Shown: positions 8,956-18,727 of the stretch, one piece after another
Numbering within the stretch: the first letter of the stretch is position 1
How the letters are laid out: every line of letters begins with the position of its first letter
Translations under genes and position numbers: made by a program
The notes under the pieces: generated by a model
What the model saw: only the letters and a program-made list of their open reading frames with translations
Databases searched by the model: none
Told to the model about the DNA's origin: nothing
Assembly: GCF_000146065.2 (NCBI RefSeq)
Contig: NC_020449.1
Span: 372,001-436,000, forward strand
Reading direction: 5' to 3'
Source: Candidatus Cloacimonas acidaminovorans str. Evry
Lineage (GTDB): Bacteria > Cloacimonadota > Cloacimonadia > Cloacimonadales > Cloacimonadaceae
DNA: 64,000 bases

Positions 8956-9834
8956 ATGAAAACCCGCTTTTTCCTGATTCTTTTAACCCTGATAATTTTA
9001 TTCGGGGCTTGGCTTTACCTAAGCTACAATTTGGGCACAAACGAAAAAGATAAACTGGAAAAATTGGCAAATCTGCCTATCTATGCTTATGTTGCAGATA
9101 CAACAAAGGTAGCTCCAATTTTAACAGAGCTGAAAACAGTTCCGGGAATTAAAAATGTGGTGCATGAAACAGCTTTGCAGGCAGCTACGGAACTGATTCA
9201 GTCCTACGGTCTTCCTTTGAATGAAGAGATGATTAAGGATTACATTTTACCTGATATAATAACAATAAATTTGCAGCCAAACCGTGTTTCCATAAGCAAT
9301 AAACCCGTTATTATTGATATATTACGCTCTCATATTCCGGAAACAGATATAGACAGTCAGTCCAGTGCATATAGTTTAATAATTCAAGAACTTAGTCATT
9401 TAGGTCTATATAATATTGTGTTCAATGTATTTATTGCCGTGCTGATTTTGCTGATTTTTGTGTTTTCCCGCACTGCTTTGGAACTTAACACTCTGTTGCA
9501 TTACAAAGGGATTAAATATAGTGCTTTGGAAAAAATCCGCCATCAAAGACAAGGTTTGCAACATACATTGTTAATGCTGATTGTTCCCTTACCTTTATGT
9601 CTGCTTGCCTATTTTGCTTATGTCTATTTTAAGCCCCTACCTCAGGTAATTCCCTATTGGGTGTTTTTAGTTCAAGCGGGAACTGTAATTTTGGGAACTA
9701 TGATTAACTATTTTATTTTGCATAGTTTTGAACAGCAAGTTGCCCTACAGGAAAATCCTATTGAAGTGATTACTCCTCCGGAAATGGAAAGTAATGGAAA
9801 CAAAGAACAGGAAAATGACACGCCATTTGCCTAA
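8956..9834 (+). CDS. FtsX-like membrane protein
   Basis: The protein has one N-terminal membrane segment, an outside domain of about 130 residues and three C-terminal membrane segments with a tail. The order matches FtsX permease-like proteins, and the outside segment IYAYVADTTKVAPILTELK resembles the FtsX extracellular domain. FtsX works with the ATPase FtsE in controlling septal peptidoglycan hydrolases. No ftsE lies beside it, and the membrane core is divergent, so the role is uncertain. It has its own ribosome site (aaaaaaagga) and overlaps pgsA. Confidence 0.6.
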   Translation: MKTRFFLILLTLIILFGAWLYLSYNLGTNEKDKLEKLANLPIYAYVADTTKVAPILTELKTVPGIKNVVHETALQAATELIQSYGLPLNEEMIKDYILPDIITINLQPNRVSISNKPVIIDILRSHIPETDIDSQSSAYSLIIQELSHLGLYNIVFNVFIAVLILLIFVFSRTALELNTLLHYKGIKYSALEKIRHQRQGLQHTLLMLIVPLPLCLLAYFAYVYFKPLPQVIPYWVFLVQAGTVILGTMINYFILHSFEQQVALQENPIEVITPPEMESNGNKEQENDTPFA

Positions 9835-10378
9835 TATTTTAACCGTCTTCAGGATAATTCTGGTACCGGTATTTCTCTATTTCCTATTTTTAGCTAAGCT
9901 ACCGGCAAATATTTTGATAGCACTGATTATTTTCATTGTTGCCTGTTTTACGGATTATTTGGATGGAATGTTAGCTCGTAAAATGAACATAATAAGTGAT
10001 TTTGGCAAGCTGATGGACCCTTTGGCAGATAAGCTGATTGTTCTTTCTGCTTTGGCTGGTTTATGTTGGCTTCCTCCTTTTCAGGTTAGTATTGTGGTCT
10101 TTTTCATAATCTTTCTGCGTGAACTTGTAATTACTATCCTGCGGGAAATTTATCAGAAAAAAGGTATTGTGGTGCCTGCGGATTTTTTCGGCAAGCTGAA
10201 AACCGTTCTGCAAATGGCAGGAATCATTGTTGCCTTTGCCTTTTGGGTATTTATTAATCCCGTTCCTCCGCTGGTAATTCTGATAATCAATATCTGGTTT
10301 TGGTTTGTGGCATTGATTACTGTGCTCAGCGGTTTAAACTATATTATTACGATAGCAAAAAGGACTAACTATGCGTAA
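9815..10378 (+). CDS. pgsA: CDP-diacylglycerol--glycerol-3-phosphate 3-phosphatidyltransferase
   Basis: It makes phosphatidylglycerophosphate in the inner membrane. The CDP-alcohol phosphotransferase motif is split over DYLDGMLARK and FGKLMDPLADK, giving the D-G-x2-A-R-x8-G-x3-D-x3-D pattern. There are about four to five membrane segments. I prefer the ATG at 9815 (MTRHLPNILTVFR), because the family starts just before LPNILT. An ATG at 9794 in the same frame would add seven residues. Both overlap the FtsX-like gene, and the 3' end overlaps the next gene by 8 bases. Confidence 0.93.
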   Translation: MTRHLPNILTVFRIILVPVFLYFLFLAKLPANILIALIIFIVACFTDYLDGMLARKMNIISDFGKLMDPLADKLIVLSALAGLCWLPPFQVSIVVFFIIFLRELVITILREIYQKKGIVVPADFFGKLKTVLQMAGIIVAFAFWVFINPVPPLVILIINIWFWFVALITVLSGLNYIITIAKRTNYA

Positions 10379-11432
10379 ATATATGATTTTTCTCCTGCTT
10401 TTACTGGTTCTATTCGCCTGTTCCAAAGAAGGAGGCAAAATAGACCGTTACACTATTTACGATAAAGTAATTGACCATTCCAAACCCTTAGCTATGGGAG
10501 ATGACAGGGATGTGTATGTATTTTGTGATTCTCTTGCTTGGCAAGGTCTTAAACCTTTTATTGGCAGTGCTATAGAACAACAAATAATTATAGTTTATCC
10601 GGAGCAGTATTTTAACCTGGTGATGGCTGATATCAAGGATGTGAAAAGATTATCCAAATATAAAAATCTCGTTTTTATCGGTCACATGGAAAGTGATTTA
10701 CCCGTTTCTGCCTATATGAAAAGAGTGCTCAGTCAGGATTTTATTAAAAGAGTGCAACAAACAGGGGGCGAACTTTTTACCAGTGAAAACCTCAATTGCT
10801 GTGATCAGATTGTGCTTTTCTTGTTAGGTAAAGATGCGAAATCCCTGCAAAAAATAGGTGCCCTACAAGCAGAAAATATTTTTTCTCTGCTCTTAAAACG
10901 CTTTACGAACCGCCAAGGTTATTATGCTTATCAGGGAAAAGTGATAGACCCCTCCTTTTTTGATAATTATCCTTTTTCCCTGAAAATTCCTGATACCTAT
11001 CGTTTGTATTCCAATGATAAAGTTGGCAGGTTTCTTTGTTTTCTTTATAGAGCCCGACTGGAAAATAGAGAAATTCCCGATAAATATATTTCTGTTTACT
11101 ATGAACCGATGCCGGAAAACAAAGTGGACTTAAATTGGCTGATTGCAAAACGCCAGGAAATAGGAAAAAAATACTTTGAAGGGGATGAATTTGATCCTGA
11201 ACTTGTGCGGAAAGAACCCTTTACTTTTAAAAAACATCCTGGCTATCGTCTCTTAGGTGCCTGGAAAAATATGAAATATGCAATCGGAGGCGGCTTTCAA
11301 AGTTATGGCTTTTGGGATGAAAAAACCAAAACTGCTTACATTGTAGATAGCACCGTTTATTTTCCTGCTGGAGACAAACTTCCCGTTCTGGTGGAATTGT
11401 ATGTTATCTCCAATTCCCTGGAAATTAAATGA
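10371..11432 (+). CDS. DUF4837-like lipoprotein
   Basis: A signal peptide with the lipobox LLFAC (Cys about residue 17) predicts a lipid-anchored envelope protein of 353 residues. The N-terminal region KPLAMGDDRDVYVFCDSLAW and the C-terminal block around WKNMKYAIGGGFQSYGF recall the DUF4837 family of Bacteroidetes-type lipoproteins, whose function is unknown. That assignment is from memory of the family pattern. It overlaps pgsA and the following TPR lipoprotein (ATGA), so all three are likely translated from one message. Confidence 0.6.
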   Translation: MRKYMIFLLLLLVLFACSKEGGKIDRYTIYDKVIDHSKPLAMGDDRDVYVFCDSLAWQGLKPFIGSAIEQQIIIVYPEQYFNLVMADIKDVKRLSKYKNLVFIGHMESDLPVSAYMKRVLSQDFIKRVQQTGGELFTSENLNCCDQIVLFLLGKDAKSLQKIGALQAENIFSLLLKRFTNRQGYYAYQGKVIDPSFFDNYPFSLKIPDTYRLYSNDKVGRFLCFLYRARLENREIPDKYISVYYEPMPENKVDLNWLIAKRQEIGKKYFEGDEFDPELVRKEPFTFKKHPGYRLLGAWKNMKYAIGGGFQSYGFWDEKTKTAYIVDSTVYFPAGDKLPVLVELYVISNSLEIK

Positions 11433-13174
11433 AAACTATCTTGTCTTGCAAGCAGTTACTACTGTGGCTGGCTTTTTTCCTTTTGCTTTTATCTGCTTGT
11501 GCAGGACCTCAGACAACAACTCAAAGAACTATTATAGATAATTCCCAACCCAATATTCCTTCTCTTTATTATTATATTTCTGCTTCGTTAAAACATTATG
11601 AAGGGGATTTTCTAACAGCAGATAATTATTATCATCTGGCTTTGGAACAGGACTTTCGTAGCTATCAGATTAAAAAACAGATTTTAATTAATAGCGCTTT
11701 TGCCTTTTTAAGTAAACAACAGGATGCAGAAATAACGATTAGGCAATTTGACCAAGCCAGAAAAGAAATGATGTTTGATAATGATCTTTTAAATACTGCT
11801 TATTCTGTTTATAGCAATGCCAATAATGAAGAAGGACTTGCCTGGGTAGTTTCGGAAAGTGTTTTATATTATCCTTCTACTTTAAGTTTTCTGCGTAAAT
11901 TCTATTTGGATTACAGCAAAAACAAAAAGGGCGATGAAAACCTTCTGGAACTTGCTCTTAAATATGCAGATAACAATCCAGAAGATATAATTCTTACCGC
12001 TAAAATGTATACCCTGGTAAATCCTAAACGCTCCGTATCTCTTTTACAAGAGGCATACGAACTGGAGCCCAAAAAAGAAACGGATAATCTGCTTAGTGAA
12101 ATTACACTCCAATATCTGGGAAAAGAAGAAGCTCTGAAAAAATTCGGGACTTACAGTTATCCTGAAGATAAAGACAGGATGTTATACTTTTTGCAGATGG
12201 CAAATCGTAATCGTCGCCTGGAAGTAGTTAATACTTTAAGCCCTATATTGCTGAATACAGGTGATTCTTCTTTGATAGGAGAACTGGCTTTTTCTGCATA
12301 TCTGGAAGATAAAACAGATATCTTGCAGGAAATTTCCCGCTTTTTATTAAACAAGGATGCAGACCCTCTTACTGATTCTAAAGTAGTTTCCTTTCTTTTT
12401 GCCGAAGCTCTTTTTTCCGAAAAGTTGCCGGAACCTTCCATTTATCTTGATTACTTTAATTCGGCACAAGATGTCCAAGATGTGATTTTGTATGCAATGC
12501 TGAAACGCTCTATGCAGGCAAAATCCCTTGAAAAAGAAACAAATATCCTGTTTTCGGAAGAATTTGTTTCTGCAGTTCAAAAGCGTCTGCCGGAAAATGT
12601 TTTTTCCCGTTATCTGAAAATTGCTTCACAAATTAAGTCCGTTGAAGATGAGGACTTTCTTCAAGCCAGGGCTGAACTTTGCAGTTACTTCCTGCAAAAA
12701 GACTTAGGGGAACTGGAGGATTGGACTTTCCTGCTTCAGTATTACCAAAATGAGGGCAGGGAAGAAGAAAAAATTGCTACTCTGCGTAAAGCTGTTCATA
12801 AGTTTCCGGATAATCCCTTATTTCTTAATGACTTGGGTTATTCCCTTTTGGACTATCCTCAGTTTATTGTAGAAGGTGGCTTTCTTATTCAAAGAGCTGT
12901 AGCTTTAGACCCGACAAATCCTTATTATCAAGATAGTTTAGCTTGGTTCTATTATCTAACTGCAAATTTTTCTAAGGCAGTGGAACATATCACAATTCCT
13001 ATGCAAATGAAAGATGCTCCGGGAGAAATATCCTATCATATTGGAATGATTCTTTTGGCTAATCAACAAAAAGAAGAGGCAATTAAATACTTCCAATCCG
13101 CCTTGGAAGATGATCAAACCCCCATCTATCAGGAAAAAGCAAAAAAAGCACTAAACGAACTAAAAACCAACTAA
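11429..13174 (+). CDS. TPR-repeat lipoprotein
   Basis: The 581-residue protein has a lipoprotein signal peptide ending LLSAC and then alpha-helical repeats. TPR-like units are clearest near the C-terminus (DNPLFLNDLGYSLLDYP, DPTNPYYQDSLAWFYYLTANF and ISYHIGMILLANQQKEEAIKYF). The last region resembles the C-terminal TPRs of bacterial tetratricopeptide lipoproteins that act as scaffolds in the periplasm. The start overlaps the upstream stop as ATGA. It is the last gene of the xseB operon; repeats follow directly. Specific function is unknown. Confidence 0.75.
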   Translation: MKTILSCKQLLLWLAFFLLLLSACAGPQTTTQRTIIDNSQPNIPSLYYYISASLKHYEGDFLTADNYYHLALEQDFRSYQIKKQILINSAFAFLSKQQDAEITIRQFDQARKEMMFDNDLLNTAYSVYSNANNEEGLAWVVSESVLYYPSTLSFLRKFYLDYSKNKKGDENLLELALKYADNNPEDIILTAKMYTLVNPKRSVSLLQEAYELEPKKETDNLLSEITLQYLGKEEALKKFGTYSYPEDKDRMLYFLQMANRNRRLEVVNTLSPILLNTGDSSLIGELAFSAYLEDKTDILQEISRFLLNKDADPLTDSKVVSFLFAEALFSEKLPEPSIYLDYFNSAQDVQDVILYAMLKRSMQAKSLEKETNILFSEEFVSAVQKRLPENVFSRYLKIASQIKSVEDEDFLQARAELCSYFLQKDLGELEDWTFLLQYYQNEGREEEKIATLRKAVHKFPDNPLFLNDLGYSLLDYPQFIVEGGFLIQRAVALDPTNPYYQDSLAWFYYLTANFSKAVEHITIPMQMKDAPGEISYHIGMILLANQQKEEAIKYFQSALEDDQTPIYQEKAKKALNELKTN

Positions 13175-13219
13175 ACAATAGAGCAGTGGGCAAAGAAAAA
13201 TATTTGATTTATATCCATT

Positions 13220-13969
13220 AAAAAGTTTTGTAGGAATGATAGATAAAGTTGAAGGATCTGAACCCTGCGCAAGAAAGATGAACGATAGCTTATTTCTTTT
13301 TTACAAACGAGTTCCGTAGGAACGATAGATAATAACAACGGGTTTTTAACCCGGTGCAAGGGGAAAAAACCACTCAACTACACTTCTATGAAGAAAAAAG
13401 TTCCGTAGGAACGACAGATATTAACAACGGGTTTTAACCCGGTGATAAGCAAGCAGAAAAGTCATTATCTCCTTTCCCGAGAAAAAGTTCCGTAGGAACG
13501 ACAGATACTAACAACGGGTTTTAACCCAGTGATCAGGATAGCTTTAGATAGCTTATTTCTTTTTTTGAGAATGAGTTCCGGAGGAACGACAGAATTATGA
13601 TTTTCTCTGATAAATTTTCATTTTTTCTGGCTAATGACCTCCTTCTCTATATAAGTCCTATCTATTTTATTGTATCTTTACCTGCTGGATCTTTTGCTTT
13701 TTCTTCTTGTTGCTTTTTGCGGATTGAAACCTACTATTAGTATCTGTCGTTCCTACGGAACTTTTTATTATAGTGGTAAGGTTTCTCTCATTTTCACCGG
13801 GTTCGAAACCCGTTGTTAGTATCTGCCATCCCTAACGGGATTTTTTTGATTTTAACAACGGGTTTTAACCCGGTGATAAGAAAGCAGAAGAGTCATTACC
13901 TCTTTTTTCCTAAGAAAAAGTTCCGTAGGAACGACAGATAATAGCGTCGGGTTTTGAACCCGGTTCAAC
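13220..13969. repeat. Array of about nine two-hairpin repeat units
   Basis: The 970-bp gap before clpB is filled with copies of an approximately 50-bp unit in both orientations. Each full unit has hairpin 1 (GTTCC-gta-GGAAC) then acgacagat, then hairpin 2 (CGGGTT-nn-AACCCG) ending gtg. Direct units: 13220-13272 (degenerate), 13311-13360, 13400-13449, 13487-13536, 13575-13592 (half), 13853-13880 (half), 13915-13969. Inverted units: 13719-13766 and 13795-13848. A further copy is at 17098-17150. Spacing is irregular and the spacers are not uniform, so this is not a CRISPR. Confidence 0.85.
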
Positions 13970-14061
13970 AATTCAGAGTTTTGTGAACTCTTTGGCAAAG
14001 AAAGAAATTGTAAATTCTTTTCCCAACTGCAATATTATGTTATGATGTCAGTTACAGGAAA

Positions 14062-14088
14062 TTAGCAGGCAGGGCAGGGGACTGCTAA
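14062..14088 (+). promoter_or_regulatory. CIRCE-like HrcA operator upstream of clpB
   Basis: TTAGCAGGC-N9-GACTGCTAA has the exact 9-9-9 layout of CIRCE (TTAGCACTC-N9-GAGTGCTAA), with two changes in the left arm and one in the right. It ends 8 bases before the -35 box of the clpB promoter, a position suited to repression by HrcA. The stem followed by T-rich sequence could also act as a terminator, but no gene ends within 880 bp upstream. Confidence 0.5.
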
Positions 14089-14096
14089 TTTTTTAC

Positions 14097-14124
14097 TTGA
14101 CATATAGGTAATGCTGATTATATT
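14097..14124 (+). promoter_or_regulatory. Sigma-70 promoter of clpB
   Basis: TTGACA (14097-14102) and TATATT (14119-14124) are separated by 16 bases and end 21 bases before the ATG. The ribosome site GGAGG follows at 14136-14140. The consensus -35 box suggests strong basal expression under operator control. Confidence 0.65.
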
Positions 14125-14145
14125 TTCTTTCAGTTGGAGGTAATT

Positions 14146-16722
14146 ATGAATACACAAAGATTTACAATAAAGTCACAAGAATTGCTTGCCGATATGCAGG
14201 ATTTAGCTTCCAGTTATGGACATCAGGAAATTAAAGACCTGCATTTGTTAAAGGCAATGTTAACTCAGGAAGAAGGGCTGATTCAACCTGCCTTGGAAAA
14301 ACTTGAGGTTTCTATTCCCAAAGTGAAAAGCGAAGTGGAAAATGCATTGAACAAACTTCCTAAGGTAAGTGGAAGTTCACAGCAGTATTTATCTCAGGAG
14401 GTCTTGGACATATTGCATCAGGCAGAAAAGGAAGCAGACCAGTTTCAGGACGATTATATTTCTACTGAGCATTTGCTTTTGGCAATCTTAGCCAAGGGTA
14501 AGGAGGCAGCTAATATCCTGAAAAATGCCGGTTTACAAGCCGATAAACTGCTTTTGGCGCTTAAAGAATTGCGTGGCAATCAGCGTGTTACCGATCAAAA
14601 TCCGGAAGCCAAATATCAGGCATTGGAAAAGTACGCGCGCAATTTAACCCGTTTAGCCAGAATGGAAAAGTTGGACCCTGTTATTGGCAGAGATGAAGAA
14701 ATTCGGCGTTGCATCCAGATTTTATCCCGGAGAAGGAAAAACAATCCCGTTTTAATTGGCGAGCCGGGAGTTGGTAAAACCGCTATAGTAGAAGGTTTAG
14801 CCCGCAGAATTGTAGCTCGTGATGTGCCCGAGAATCTTTTGGACAAGGAATTACTGGAACTTGATATGGCAGCGATAGTTGCTGGAGCAAAATTCCGAGG
14901 CGAATTTGAAGAGCGCTTAAAAGCCGTACTTTCGGAGGTGGAAAAATCCGAAGGACGCATTATTCTTTTTATTGATGAATTGCATACTGTTGTTGGAGCG
15001 GGAGCTGCTGAGGGCTCAGTAGATGCATCCAATATGTTAAAACCGGCTTTAGCACGAGGAAACTTGCATTGTATTGGAGCTACAACTTTAACCGAATATA
15101 GAAAATACATTGAAAAAGATCCCGCATTAGAACGGCGTTTTCAGCCAGTTTTAGTGACGGAACCCTCCGTGGAAGATACAATTTCCATTTTAAGGGGTAT
15201 CAGAGAAAAATATGAAGTTCATCATGGAGTGCAGATAAGCGATAATGCTTTGGTAGCTGCAGCTCAATTATCCGAGCGTTATATTGCCGATCGTTTTTTA
15301 CCTGATAAAGCAATTGATTTGATTGATGAAGCATGTGCTTTGTTAAGAATGGAAATTGATTCCTTACCTGTAGAGCTTGATGAATCGGAAAGACGACTGC
15401 GTCAATTGGAAATAGAACGCCTTTCTTTGGCAAAGGAAAAAGACCCTCTTTCCCAGGAACGCCTGGAAAAAATCAAGGAAGAAATTGCTCAATTGAACGA
15501 AGAAAACAAAGCATTACGCCTGCGCTGGGAAAAGGAAAAACAAGTGCTGGAACAAATTCGCACTCTTAAAACTGAAATTGATACCCTTAAGGGTGAAGCT
15601 GATAAAGCAGAACGCGCAGGAAATTACGAAAAAACCGCTCAATTGCGTTATGGAACAATCGCCGCCAAGGAAAAAGAACTACAAAAATTGCTGCAGGATG
15701 AGGCAATGACCAAAAAGGACCGCCTCCTGAAAGAAATTGTGGATGAAGAAGTGATAGCCGAAGTTGTTTCCAAATGGACAGGTATACCTGTTTCCAAACT
15801 GGCGGAAAGCGAAATGCAAAAACTATTAGAACTGGAAAATGTTCTTGCCCAAAGAGTTGTAGGACAGGAAGAAGGAATTAAAGCATTGGCTAATGCTATC
15901 CGCCGCAGTCGCAGTGGATTAAGCGATGAAAACAGACCTATCGGTTCCTTTATCTTTTTAGGTCCTACGGGAGTTGGTAAAACGGAACTGGCAAAAACCC
16001 TGGCAAGTTATCTTTTTGACACTGAGAAAGCTTTGATCCGATTGGATATGAGCGAATTTATGGAAAAACATAGTGTAGCACGATTAATTGGAGCTCCTCC
16101 TGGCTATGTGGGCTATGAGGAAGGTGGATATTTAACGGAAGCAGTCCGTCGCAGACCTTATTCCGTGCTACTTTTGGATGAAATTGAAAAAGCCCATCCG
16201 GATGTTTTTAATGTCCTGCTTCAAATTTTGGATGATGGACGCCTTACAGACGGAAAAGGCAGAACGGTAGATTTCAAACACTGCGTGATAATTATGACTA
16301 GTAATATCGGTTCACAGGAAATTTATGAAGCGTCGGATAGTGAACTGGAACAAATAAAACCACGCTTGATGAATATCTTACAGCAATATTTCCGTCCCGA
16401 ATTCTTAAACCGTGTGGATGATATTATTCTTTTCCACCGTTTGAATAAGGATCATATAAAAAAGATTGTGAAACTGCAATTGGATATTTTAGCATCCCGT
16501 TTGGCAAATCGCAATCTCCAGCTTGATTTTTCAGAAAATCTTATTGAGCACCTGGCAGAAGCGGGATACGATCCGGCATTCGGTGCCAGACCGCTCAAAC
16601 GCATTATTCAGAAAGAAATTGAGGATACTTTAGCAAAATATATCCTGGCAGGGCAATTCACCAGTGGAAAGAAGATTATGCTGGATTGGGAACCCCATCA
16701 GGGCTTAATTATAACGCAATAA
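14146..16722 (+). CDS. clpB: ATP-dependent disaggregase ClpB
   Basis: This Hsp100 AAA+ chaperone works with DnaK to dissolve protein aggregates. The 858-residue protein has the N-terminal Clp repeats, a first AAA domain with [13 protein letters not shown] and [15 protein letters not shown], a coiled-coil middle domain (about residues 395-525) and a second AAA domain with [13 protein letters not shown] and [10 protein letters not shown]. The middle domain distinguishes it from ClpA. I chose ATG 14146 because GGAGG lies 5 bases before it, over an in-frame TTG at 14134. Heat-shock control is suggested by the CIRCE-like operator upstream. Confidence 0.97.
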   Translation: MNTQRFTIKSQELLADMQDLASSYGHQEIKDLHLLKAMLTQEEGLIQPALEKLEVSIPKVKSEVENALNKLPKVSGSSQQYLSQEVLDILHQAEKEADQFQDDYISTEHLLLAILAKGKEAANILKNAGLQADKLLLALKELRGNQRVTDQNPEAKYQALEKYARNLTRLARMEKLDPVIGRDEEIRRCIQILSRRRKNNPVLIGEPGVGKTAIVEGLARRIVARDVPENLLDKELLELDMAAIVAGAKFRGEFEERLKAVLSEVEKSEGRIILFIDELHTVVGAGAAEGSVDASNMLKPALARGNLHCIGATTLTEYRKYIEKDPALERRFQPVLVTEPSVEDTISILRGIREKYEVHHGVQISDNALVAAAQLSERYIADRFLPDKAIDLIDEACALLRMEIDSLPVELDESERRLRQLEIERLSLAKEKDPLSQERLEKIKEEIAQLNEENKALRLRWEKEKQVLEQIRTLKTEIDTLKGEADKAERAGNYEKTAQLRYGTIAAKEKELQKLLQDEAMTKKDRLLKEIVDEEVIAEVVSKWTGIPVSKLAESEMQKLLELENVLAQRVVGQEEGIKALANAIRRSRSGLSDENRPIGSFIFLGPTGVGKTELAKTLASYLFDTEKALIRLDMSEFMEKHSVARLIGAPPGYVGYEEGGYLTEAVRRRPYSVLLLDEIEKAHPDVFNVLLQILDDGRLTDGKGRTVDFKHCVIIMTSNIGSQEIYEASDSELEQIKPRLMNILQQYFRPEFLNRVDDIILFHRLNKDHIKKIVKLQLDILASRLANRNLQLDFSENLIEHLAEAGYDPAFGARPLKRIIQKEIEDTLAKYILAGQFTSGKKIMLDWEPHQGLIITQ

Positions 16723-16750
16723 CCTGCAATATTAAGTTACTTAACTAAAA

Positions 16751-16788
16751 GGGCTGGCTTACAATTGGATGCCAGCCCTCTTTCTTAT
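16751..16788 (+). terminator. Rho-independent terminator of clpB
   Basis: GGGCTGGC (16751-16758) pairs with GCCAGCCC (16771-16778) around a 12-base loop, followed by tctttctt. It begins 28 bases after the clpB stop. Confidence 0.75.
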
Positions 16789-17097
16789 AAATTGTTGTAA
16801 CTCCGCTTTTTATTCTGCAACCTAAAATCTAAGCTGTGGACATAAAATAAGGAAGTTCCGGTTAGTTCTTCCTTAATTATATATGGTCATAATACAATGG
16901 TGTCTATCGGAAATTTGCCGAGAGACACCACGACATCTCTACCACAAATAATTAAGCAAGATACAAGCCGGTCCTCTTCGATCGCATGGAAAAAACAAAA
17001 CGCAGATAAATGAAACAATTGGATTAACTGGATTATATGTTAGGGTTTTAGAATGAAAGGACTTTGAGACAATTAATTCTGGATGATAAATAGTAGA
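16789..17097. other. Intergenic region with hairpins
   Basis: No gene is visible. There is a hairpin around 16847-16875 (aaggaag / cttcctt) and another at 16899-16929, where ggtgtct pairs with agacacc and inner cgg pairs with ccg. The second could be a terminator relic or a structured RNA. A TCGA site, rare in this window, is at 16978. Confidence 0.35.
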
Positions 17098-17150
17098 AAA
17101 AAGTTCCGTAATAACGACAGATATTAACAACGGGTTTCAACCCGGCGAAC
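17098..17150 (+). repeat. Solitary copy of the two-hairpin repeat
   Basis: It matches the units of the 13.2-13.97 kb array (aaaaagttccgta, acgacagatattaacaacgg, gtttcaacccgg). Hairpin 1 has decayed (ggaac changed to ataac) while hairpin 2 keeps its stem. Confidence 0.75.
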
Positions 17151-17215
17151 TCAGGATTTCATATACCTCAATAGTATATGTCTTGTTTTAGGTATTGTTT
17201 TTAAAATGGGTTACC

Positions 17216-17288
17216 GTCATCATAAGTAGTATATGCTGGATGAGTTATTAAAGTTTTATAATTTATATTGGCGCAAATGACTCCTGAC
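17216..17288. repeat. Second copy of the 70-bp palindromic element
   Basis: The right end (ggcgcaaatgactcctgact) matches 2402-2422 closely; the left arm is much degraded. It lies 70 bp beyond the two-hairpin repeat. The remaining sequence to 17446 shows nothing recognisable. Confidence 0.45.
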
Positions 17289-17446
17289 TTAAAAGGCGGT
17301 TTTTATATTAAAATTGGACTGAAGCATCAAGTGCTTAAATGACAAACAGTGAGCATCGTAAGCAATAAAATCAGTGTAATCTGCGGGAAACAAATTTATT
17401 ATCCCCAACATTCTGTAGATTCGGTTATCGGCATTCTATCAATTTG

Positions 17447-18727
17447 TTAGCTTTGCATTGCCTTTTTTGCCAGCATAATGGAAGGCAGAGTATCCCTTAA
17501 AGAGATATATTTTTGTTCTTCTTTCACCAGATTCCGAAGCAGGATTTTTCCTTCGCGGATATTATCATCACGCAGAATAAGCATTATAGGACAGTCCTTC
17601 TTTTTGGCAATAGCAATTTCTTTTTCTGCGGGTCTGCATTCAGGTGAGATAATGGTTTTAATCTGTTGTGAATGAAGTTCCTGAACTATTTGCAGGGTCA
17701 TCATTTCCAGGTTTGGACTTTCAGCGCAGATATAAACAGTAAATTCAGGGTCTTTTTCCTCAAATAAGCCCCGGCTTTCCATAATTTCAAAAATGCTGTC
17801 CAAATTGAGATAAAAACCGACAGCTGGAATTCTTTTGCCTGTAATAAGTGCTGAAAGATAATCGTAGCGTCCGCCACCGCCAATAATAATTTCTTTTCCT
17901 TTGTGTTTAGCAATAAAGTCAAAAACGGTTTTATTGTAATAGGCAAAGTTCTTGTTGAGATTAGGATTAACCTTATATTGATTTCCCAGGTTTGCCTGAA
18001 TTTTTTGCACTTTATTAAAATCTGTTTTACAGGAGTTACAAAGGTAATCATAAATGTGGGGTCCCTCTTGAAGGGATTTCTTGCAATCGGGATTTGCACA
18101 ATGAACTTGACTGAAAGGATTGGTAGAAAGCTCACGATAACAGGAATTGCAATATTCGCTTTTATGCTCTTCCAGATATTTATTCAGGTCTGAAAAAAAT
18201 GACTCCCGACAAGTAAAACAGCCATAAGAATTTAGATCAAGGCGAACTTCATTCAAACCCAGTGTCTTACAAAGCTTCATTCCTAAAGAAATTACTTCGT
18301 TTTCGGAAAGAATGCTTTCGCTGCCTAAAAGTTCCACTCCCAACTGATAAAATTCCATCTGTTGCTGATTGTTAATTCGGCGAAACATAGGACCCGAATA
18401 GTAAAAACGGTGAATTTCACCCGGATTGGTAATACGTGCTGTATGATGTAAAACACTGATTGTGCCTTCAGGACGCAAACTCAATAAACTTAATTGATCA
18501 TCAGGAAGGGAAAGAGAAAGAACTCCTTTCATTGCAGTATCCGCTTCCTGACCTTGAATTAAAGCGGTTATGCCATCTTGTAAGACCTGACTATCCTGTA
18601 AAACAGAAAGACGAATCTCCTGAAAGTCGTGCAATGATAAAACCTTTTCCACTTTTTCTTCCAGGATTTTCCATTTCCAGACCTTATCTGGCATAAATTC
18701 GTGAAAACTTTGTGGTTCCTGAACCAT
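17447..18727 (-). CDS. hisS: Histidyl-tRNA synthetase-like protein with altered catalytic motif
   Basis: The 426 residues span a class II synthetase core and a C-terminal anticodon-binding domain, as in HisRS. Supporting motifs are LSLRPEGT (residues 83-89), the motif-2 region GPMFRRINN...EFYQLGVELLG (112-135), GGGGRYDYL (283-291), and a Cys-rich insertion with four Cys pairs (170/173, 193/196, 210/215, 230/233) known in some HisRS. The signature LVRGLDYY is here LNKNFAYY (257-264), so the catalytic Arg is Lys and the Asp is Ala. It may be a divergent active HisRS, a HisZ-like regulatory subunit, or a paralogue. The start ATG has a GGAG ribosome site. Confidence 0.7.
   Translation of the reverse strand: MVQEPQSFHEFMPDKVWKWKILEEKVEKVLSLHDFQEIRLSVLQDSQVLQDGITALIQGQEADTAMKGVLSLSLPDDQLSLLSLRPEGTISVLHHTARITNPGEIHRFYYSGPMFRRINNQQQMEFYQLGVELLGSESILSENEVISLGMKLCKTLGLNEVRLDLNSYGCFTCRESFFSDLNKYLEEHKSEYCNSCYRELSTNPFSQVHCANPDCKKSLQEGPHIYDYLCNSCKTDFNKVQKIQANLGNQYKVNPNLNKNFAYYNKTVFDFIAKHKGKEIIIGGGGRYDYLSALITGKRIPAVGFYLNLDSIFEIMESRGLFEEKDPEFTVYICAESPNLEMMTLQIVQELHSQQIKTIISPECRPAEKEIAIAKKKDCPIMLILRDDNIREGKILLRNLVKEEQKYISLRDTLPSIMLAKKAMQS

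Noticed and set aside
13220-13969. CRISPR array
   Set aside because: Units vary in length, occur in both orientations, and have no uniform unique spacers; no cas genes are present.
14060-14094. Terminator of an upstream gene before clpB
   Set aside because: The stem is followed by T-rich sequence, but the nearest upstream gene ends 880 bp away and the 9-9-9 layout fits CIRCE better; kept as operator with caution.
14616-15110. 164-codon - strand frame inside clpB
   Set aside because: Antisense shadow of the first AAA domain; the + strand protein is unmistakable.
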